Assembly (NCBI GenBank): GCA_013911065.1
Contig: JACERV010000021.1
Span: 29,683-93,682, forward strand
Reading direction: 5' to 3'
Origin: Ruminococcus sp.
GTDB taxonomy: Bacteria > Bacillota > Clostridia > Lachnospirales > Lachnospiraceae
Length of the DNA: 64,000 nucleotides
Below are positions 58,401 to 64,000 of this stretch, piece by piece. The position numbers and the translations under genes are program-made. The notes under the pieces were generated by a model. The model saw only the letters and a list, made by a program, of their open reading frames with translations, had not been told where the DNA came from and ran no database searches. Each line of letters starts with the position of its first letter. Within the stretch, counting starts at the first letter, position 1.

Positions 58401-59732
58401 ATGCATAATTATACGAGAGAAGATATCTTAGAAATGGTAGAGGAAGAGGATGTAGGGTTTATCCGTCTTCAGTTCACAGACATTTACGGTACAATGAAAA
58501 ATATGGCGGTTACGGCAAGCCAGTTGGAAAAGGTACTGAATAATGAATGTATGTTTGATGGTTCTTCTATAGAGGGATTTTCAAAAACAGAAGCATCGGA
58601 TATGTACCTGTATCCTGATTTGAATACGTTTGAAATATTTCCGTGGAGACCGCAGCAGGGGAAAGTGGCAAGATTTATTTGTGACATATATCGTTCCGAT
58701 GGTACGCCCTATGAGAATGATCCCAGATATGTCCTGAAAAAAGTTGTACGTGAAGCTGAGAAAATGGGATATACCATGAATGCAGGTCCGGAATGTGAGT
58801 TTTTCTTGTTTCATACAGATGATGACGGGCTTCCGACCACTATTACTCATGAACAGGGAGGATATTTCGATTTAGGCCCCCTTGATCTGGGGGAAAATGC
58901 AAGAAGAGATATGGTTCTCACATTGGAGGAAATGGGATTTGAGATAGAGACATCTCACCATGAAATAGCCCCTGCACAGCATGAAATTGACTTCCGGTAC
59001 GATGAAGCGCTTGTCACAGCGGATAATATTATGACTTTTAAACTGGTAGTAAAAACCATTGCCAAGCGGCATGGCCTGCATGCTACATTTATGCCTAAGC
59101 CTAAAAGTGAATCTTATGGGTCTGGGATGCATATGAATCTGTCACTGTCAAAAGACGGTGTGAATATATTCCAGGATAGCAGCGATGAAAATGGCCTGAG
59201 TCAGGATGCTTATTATTTTATGGGCGGGCTGTTAAAACATATGAAAGCGATTACCTGTATTACGAACCCGACTGTGAATTCCTATAAGCGGTTTGTCCCG
59301 GGATATGAGGCACCGGTACTTATAGCGTGGTCTGCGAAAAGAAGAAGCCCCTTAATCAGGATTCCTTCTGTGAGGGGGGAGAGGACCCGGATTGAGCTGA
59401 GGAGCCCGGACCCATCGGCAAATCCGTATCTGGTACTTGCGGTTCTGCTTGCGGCTGGTATGGACGGTATTAAGAATAAAATTGCACCGCCTAAAAGCCT
59501 GGATGAAGATATTCAGGGAATGCCGGAAGAGCAGTTAAAACAACTGCATATAGAAAAGCTTCCGGGGAATTTGCTGGAGGCTGTTCAGGAACTTGAGAAA
59601 GATTCTTTCATCAGGAATGTGCTGGGAGAGGAGTTGGCAGCGAAGACGATTGCTGCACATAAAAAGGAATACCATGATTACAGCAGGCAGGTCACAGAAT
59701 GGGAACTTGCCAATTATCTGTATAAAATGTAA
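58401..59732 (+). CDS. glnA: glutamine synthetase type I
   Basis: TDIYGTMKNMAV, MFDGSSIEGFSKTEASDMYLYPD, NPTVNSYKRFVPGYEAP. Confidence 0.97.
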   Translation: MHNYTREDILEMVEEEDVGFIRLQFTDIYGTMKNMAVTASQLEKVLNNECMFDGSSIEGFSKTEASDMYLYPDLNTFEIFPWRPQQGKVARFICDIYRSDGTPYENDPRYVLKKVVREAEKMGYTMNAGPECEFFLFHTDDDGLPTTITHEQGGYFDLGPLDLGENARRDMVLTLEEMGFEIETSHHEIAPAQHEIDFRYDEALVTADNIMTFKLVVKTIAKRHGLHATFMPKPKSESYGSGMHMNLSLSKDGVNIFQDSSDENGLSQDAYYFMGGLLKHMKAITCITNPTVNSYKRFVPGYEAPVLIAWSAKRRSPLIRIPSVRGERTRIELRSPDPSANPYLVLAVLLAAGMDGIKNKIAPPKSLDEDIQGMPEEQLKQLHIEKLPGNLLEAVQELEKDSFIRNVLGEELAAKTIAAHKKEYHDYSRQVTEWELANYLYKM

Positions 59733-59799
59733 CACGTTCTGTATAAAACATGGAACATATATGACTTGTAATAAAAATGGGCAGGAGGTGTGAGCGAGT

Positions 59800-60348
59800 A
59801 TGAGCAGTGTTATAGTTGTATTTCCCAAAAGGGAGACGTCAGCGAATATTCGCAACATATTAGTACGGGATGGTATTGATGTATCAGGTATCTGTACGAC
59901 TGGTGCCCAGGCGCTTCAATTTGCAGATAATTTTGATGACGGCATTATTATTTGTGGATATAAAATGCAGGATATGTTATATTCGGAATTAAGGGAGTGG
60001 CTTCCGGAGTCATTTGAAATACTTTTGGTAGCTTCCCCGGATAAATGGAGCCAGGGACTTGTCAAAGGGGTGATTGGCCTGCCTATGCCGGTTAAAGTGT
60101 ATGATTTGCTCAACACAGTGCAGATGATGATGCAGACCATGCAAAGAAGAAGGCGAAAGAGACGGGAAGCAGCCAAAAACCGGAATTTTGAGCAGAAAGC
60201 ACTGATTGAGCAGGCAAAAGCGGTACTGATGGAGCGCAATAAAATGACAGAAGAGGAAGCCCACAGGTACTTGCAGAAAAGCAGCATGGACAGTGGGACG
60301 AATATGCTGGAAACTGCCCAGATGATACTAACAATTATGTTAGAATAA
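59800..60348 (+). CDS. ANTAR domain response regulator with pseudo-receiver
   Basis: C-term ALIEQAKAVLMERNKMTEEEAHRYLQKSSMDSGTNMLETAQMIL; receiver has IIICGYKM in place of D-containing motif. Confidence 0.9.
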   Translation: MSSVIVVFPKRETSANIRNILVRDGIDVSGICTTGAQALQFADNFDDGIIICGYKMQDMLYSELREWLPESFEILLVASPDKWSQGLVKGVIGLPMPVKVYDLLNTVQMMMQTMQRRRRKRREAAKNRNFEQKALIEQAKAVLMERNKMTEEEAHRYLQKSSMDSGTNMLETAQMILTIMLE

Positions 60349-60373
60349 ATGTTACACAAAAGGAGAAAGCAAA

Positions 60374-61207
60374 GTGAAATTTACGAAAATGCAGGGCTTA
60401 GGCAATGATTACGTTTATGTAAATGGTTTTGAAGAAAAGATAGAAAATCCGTCAAAGCTTGCCGTGAAGGTAAGTGACAGACATTTTGGAATCGGCTCTG
60501 ATGGCTTGATATTAATCAATCCCTCTAAAACAGCCGATTTTGAAATGGAGATGTATAATGCAGATGGTTCCAGGGGGGAGATGTGCGGAAATGGAATCCG
60601 CTGTGTAGCAAAATATGTATATGATTATGGGTTAACAGATAAGACCCAAATATCCATAGAAACTCTGGGAGGAATAAAATACCTGGAATTAACCGTTGAA
60701 GAAGGAAAAGTAGTCCAGGTTCAGGTTGATATGGGAAAGCCCGAGCTTAGACCCGGCAAAATTCCGGTTATAGCGGAGGGAGACACGGTCATAGATGCCC
60801 CCATAGAGGTGGAAGGAAAGATATATAAAATGACAGGGGTATCAATGGGAAATCCCCACATCGTCATTTATATGGATGATATTGATAATCTGGAAATAGA
60901 AAAAATAGGTCCCAAGTTCGAAAATCACAAACGTTTTCCCAACCGTATCAATACAGAATTTGTAGAGGTATTGGACAGGAATACCGTAAAGATGAGAGTG
61001 TGGGAAAGAGGCTCAGGAGAGACCCTTGCCTGCGGGACGGGTGCCTGTGCGGTGGCAGTGTCTTGTATACTGAACGGACTTACAGAGGATGAAGTTACAG
61101 TTAGGTTGTTAGGCGGCGATTTATTTATAAAATGGGACCGGGAAAAGAACACAGTGTACATGACGGGGCCGGCTGAAACTGTATTTGACGGAGAATGGAA
61201 GAACTAG
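60374..61207 (+). CDS. dapF: diaminopimelate epimerase
   Basis: KMQGLGNDYVYVNGF, GEMCGNGIRCVAKY, ERGSGETLACGTGACAVAVS. Confidence 0.97.
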   Translation: MKFTKMQGLGNDYVYVNGFEEKIENPSKLAVKVSDRHFGIGSDGLILINPSKTADFEMEMYNADGSRGEMCGNGIRCVAKYVYDYGLTDKTQISIETLGGIKYLELTVEEGKVVQVQVDMGKPELRPGKIPVIAEGDTVIDAPIEVEGKIYKMTGVSMGNPHIVIYMDDIDNLEIEKIGPKFENHKRFPNRINTEFVEVLDRNTVKMRVWERGSGETLACGTGACAVAVSCILNGLTEDEVTVRLLGGDLFIKWDREKNTVYMTGPAETVFDGEWKN

Positions 61208-61236
61208 TGTCAGTAAACTAGGGCACAGAGGAGAGA

Positions 61237-62457
61237 ATGATGTTTAAAATTAACGATAATTATTTAAAATTACCAGGAAGTTATTTGTTTTCAACAATTG
61301 GAAAGAAAGTAAATGCGTTTACGGAAGCAAATCCGGATAAACCCATCATTCGGCTTGGGATAGGAGATGTAACACAGCCCCTTGCGCCGGCGATTATAGA
61401 TTCGCTGCACAATGCAGTGGATGAGATGGGAAATGCGGCGACATTTCATGGTTATGCGCCGGATTTGGGGTATGAATTTCTGAGAAGCGCCATGGCAAAG
61501 AACGACTATCAGGCACGCGGATGTGATATTGCGGCGGATGAAGTATTTATCTCTGACGGTGCCAAATGTGATTCGGGAAATATTCAGGAAATATTCAGCT
61601 TAGATAATAAAATTGCCGTATGTGATCCGGTATATCCGGTATATGTGGATACCAACGTTATGGCCGGAAGAACCGGCATCTATAATGCTGCCACAGAAGT
61701 ATGGAGCAATGTCATATACATGCCGTGTACCGCTGAGACCAACTTTGCACCGGAGCTTCCGAAAGAGACACCGGATATCATTTATCTTTGCTTTCCTAAC
61801 AATCCAACCGGCTCCACCCTCACAAAATCCCAGCTTCAGGAATGGGTAGATTATGCAAACAAAGCAGGGGCAGTCATTATATACGATGCTGCTTATGAAG
61901 CATACATTACAGAAGAAGATGTACCACATACAATCTATGAATGCGAAGGTGCAACATCCTGCGCTATTGAGTTCAGAAGCTTTTCTAAAAATGCAGGATT
62001 TACCGGAGTACGTTTAGGGGCAACCATCATACCAAAAGATTTAAAAAGTGGTGATGTAACCCTGCATTCCCTTTGGGCAAGACGCCACGGAACAAAATAT
62101 AACGGTGCACCCTATATTGTCCAGAGAGCCGGGGAAGCGGTTTATTCTGAAGAGGGCAAGGCACAGCTGAAAAAACAAGTAGCATACTATATGAATAATG
62201 CAAAAGTCATTTATGAAGGCTTAAAAGACGCAGGGTATAATGTATCCGGCGGCGTTAACGCCCCTTATATCTGGCTGCAGACACCAAAAGGAATGACATC
62301 CTGGGAATTCTTCGATCACCTTCTGGAAAATGCCAACGTAGTAGGAACCCCAGGCTCAGGCTTTGGACCGAGCGGAGAAGGATACTTCCGCCTGACTGCA
62401 TTTGGAAGCTACGAAAATACAGTAGAAGCTATCGAAAGAATAAAGAACAAAGGGTGA
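61237..62457 (+). CDS. dapL: LL-diaminopimelate aminotransferase
   Basis: [66 protein letters not shown]. Confidence 0.97.
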   Translation: MMFKINDNYLKLPGSYLFSTIGKKVNAFTEANPDKPIIRLGIGDVTQPLAPAIIDSLHNAVDEMGNAATFHGYAPDLGYEFLRSAMAKNDYQARGCDIAADEVFISDGAKCDSGNIQEIFSLDNKIAVCDPVYPVYVDTNVMAGRTGIYNAATEVWSNVIYMPCTAETNFAPELPKETPDIIYLCFPNNPTGSTLTKSQLQEWVDYANKAGAVIIYDAAYEAYITEEDVPHTIYECEGATSCAIEFRSFSKNAGFTGVRLGATIIPKDLKSGDVTLHSLWARRHGTKYNGAPYIVQRAGEAVYSEEGKAQLKKQVAYYMNNAKVIYEGLKDAGYNVSGGVNAPYIWLQTPKGMTSWEFFDHLLENANVVGTPGSGFGPSGEGYFRLTAFGSYENTVEAIERIKNKG

Positions 62458-62556
62458 GAAAAGGGGTCAGCCCCTTTTCAAAGGGGACTGACCCTTTTGC
62501 TTTCCAAAGTCAGAATATTCTGAAAACGGAACTCAAAAGGGACTGACCCCTTTGCT
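62457..62556 (+). repeat. repeat family 2, copy C
   Basis: AAAGGGGACTGACCCTTTT - TCAGAATATTCTGA (62510-62523) - AAAAGGGACTGACCCCTTT. Confidence 0.85.
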
Positions 62557-62673
62557 GAAAGTACGCTGAGGAAATTTTTTGAAAAAGTTGAAAAAAGTAC
62601 TTGCTTTTTTTTGCGAGTCTGATATAATAACTATGTTGCGTCTGACAAGGACAAGACAAAGAAGATAAGTTGA

Positions 62674-62745
62674 TGCGGATTGGTGTAATTGGCAGCACAG
62701 CAGACTCTGACTCTGTTAGTAGAGGTTCAAGTCCTCTATCCGTAG
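62674..62745 (+). tRNA. tRNA-Gln(CTG)
   Basis: TGCGGAT/ATCCGTA acceptor stem, GGTTCAAGTCC T-arm, anticodon CTG. Confidence 0.9.
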
Positions 62746-62801
62746 GTTAAAGATTTACAAGGGTAGATTCTTAATATTTATTTTAAAATGAGAGTATCTA
62801 T

Positions 62802-62875
<74 letters not shown>

Positions 62876-62943
62876 TTTTATCCCCAGTTTATGGGGATTT
62901 TCGGTTTTTAAGGGTAAAAAAATTTGGTCGGTTTTAGTTGGGA

Positions 62944-63130
62944 TTATCCAGTGTGTGCTAAATTCTTAAATTTGGCATTTCGGGCTTGGATAATCTTTTG
63001 CTTTTCCTCAAGGTTTGAGGTGTCATATGTGTAATAATTCTCGTTAACCTCTGTGGTATGTCCCACTGTAAAAATCCATTCACATAAAATTCCATGTTCT
63101 TCTTGTACCTGTCTGATATAAGCAAATCCA
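62944..63130 (-). pseudogene. tyrosine integrase remnant (C-terminal part)
   Basis: Reverse strand reads AYIRQVQEEHGILCEWIFTVGHTTEVNENYYTYDTSNLEEKQKIIQARNAKFKNLAHTG-stop; GH...Y box present, upstream catalytic Arg/His region absent. Confidence 0.75.
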
Positions 63131-63290
63131 TTCGGAAAAACCGTATAGAACAGAGGATGCTAAAGGCGTGAGTATGAGAAATTTGTAGAGACTTAGCAAT
63201 TTCATTTGTTTGGTTTAAAGCAGGAGTATGAGAGCATCTTGAGCACCTGCAAAAACATTTAGAGAAGCTCCTATGCTGGAGGGTTCTATT

Positions 63291-63512
63291 ATGAAAGTTA
63301 CATTCAACGTAACCTGCGAGGAAGAAAGAGGCTAGGTCAGTGTATTAATTCCGATATTGAAATCACCGGTGAAATACTTCGGAAATCCTATACTTGCCTA
63401 TCTATATAGGCAACTACTATATTAAGCAGAATGGAACGGTCACCGGCCCGTATAATGAGGAAAAGCTCAAGAGGCTTGAAGAGCATGGATTCACAGGCGA
63501 GGTTAAGTAAGC
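63291..63512 (+). pseudogene. frame-disrupted fragment of a small mobile-element accessory protein
   Basis: MKVTFNVTCEEERG-stop, then other-frame YYIKQNGTVTGPYNEEKLKRLEEHGFTGEVK-stop. Confidence 0.45.
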
Positions 63513-63889
63513 ATCTATCATGTCACTAGAAGATCCGGCCCATGATAAGGCAAAGAAGCGTTTATGGAAATTTATTGTCCTTTTTACATCCTAAAAATTT
63601 GGCTGGAAAAAGCCTGCGTGGATTACAGAGCTGATCGGTATTTACAGCCATGTTTTCTCTAAAAGGCAAAGTGTTCAGCCAATTTCCCGCAACAAAAATC
63701 CAAGAGTTTGCTGGGTATAAACGGCCCGGCCAGCAGATTAGAAACAGCAAGTACAAATTATATTGCCATTTCATAGTGGTGTGTTTTTTCAGAGTTTTAT
63801 TCAGCAACAAGATAAGCGGTATGGCAGCGGATGAGACGATAGTAGTGACTATAAAGTGCAAAAAAACGAACCAGCCATAAAATCACGTA

Positions 63890-63924
63890 TAATCCAATTA
63901 TCTTAGATGGTAATTGGATTTTTC
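63890..63924 (+). terminator. Rho-independent terminator-like hairpin
   Basis: AATCCAATTA...TAATTGGATTTTT. Confidence 0.6.
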
Positions 63925-64000
63925 CTTTCTCCCAGATTCTCTGGGCATTTTAATCCATCTCTGATATATTTTGAAAAGGCACTGTGGATCTGTACCTATA

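Overview
This looks like an ordinary chromosomal stretch from a spore-forming, low-to-mid GC Clostridia genome, probably Lachnospiraceae-like. That placement is inferred from gene content and was not tested by any search. I see 9 tRNA genes (six in one cluster at 148-731), about 50 credible protein genes, many Rho-independent terminators, and an eroded mobile-element scar at the 3' edge beside tRNA-Pro(CGG). There is no rRNA, CRISPR array or intact mobile element. Main blocks: glp glycerol operon; CheX/CheA-like/CheY-like signalling trio; TetR-flavodoxin locus; two Csp/S8-type subtilases; NUDIX plus nucleotidyltransferase; TrhA; DEAD helicase; carbamate kinase; MacAB-type and heterodimeric ABC exporters; sigma/membrane-protein pair; NatAB-like ABC; nrdR; oligopeptide ABC operon; truA; exoIII; two adjacent CobW/G3E proteins; PfkB kinase; two-component/ABC locus; HPr-like protein; glnA-ANTAR; dapF-dapL. 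The most interesting observations are: (1) two glp leaders sharing a TGC..GAG..GATGAGAGC motif at the base of a terminator, one folding as a three-way junction; (2) an intergenic repeat family with three copies whose hairpins are kept while their sequence changes; (3) a second repeat family built around the palindrome TCAGAATATTCTGA; (4) a subtilase with Gly in place of the catalytic Ser beside an intact paralogue; (5) glnA with a near-perfect promoter, an immediate terminator and a downstream ANTAR protein whose receiver lacks the phospho-Asp; (6) matched inverted repeats around a TetR gene; (7) degenerate HPr and receiver-domain proteins.
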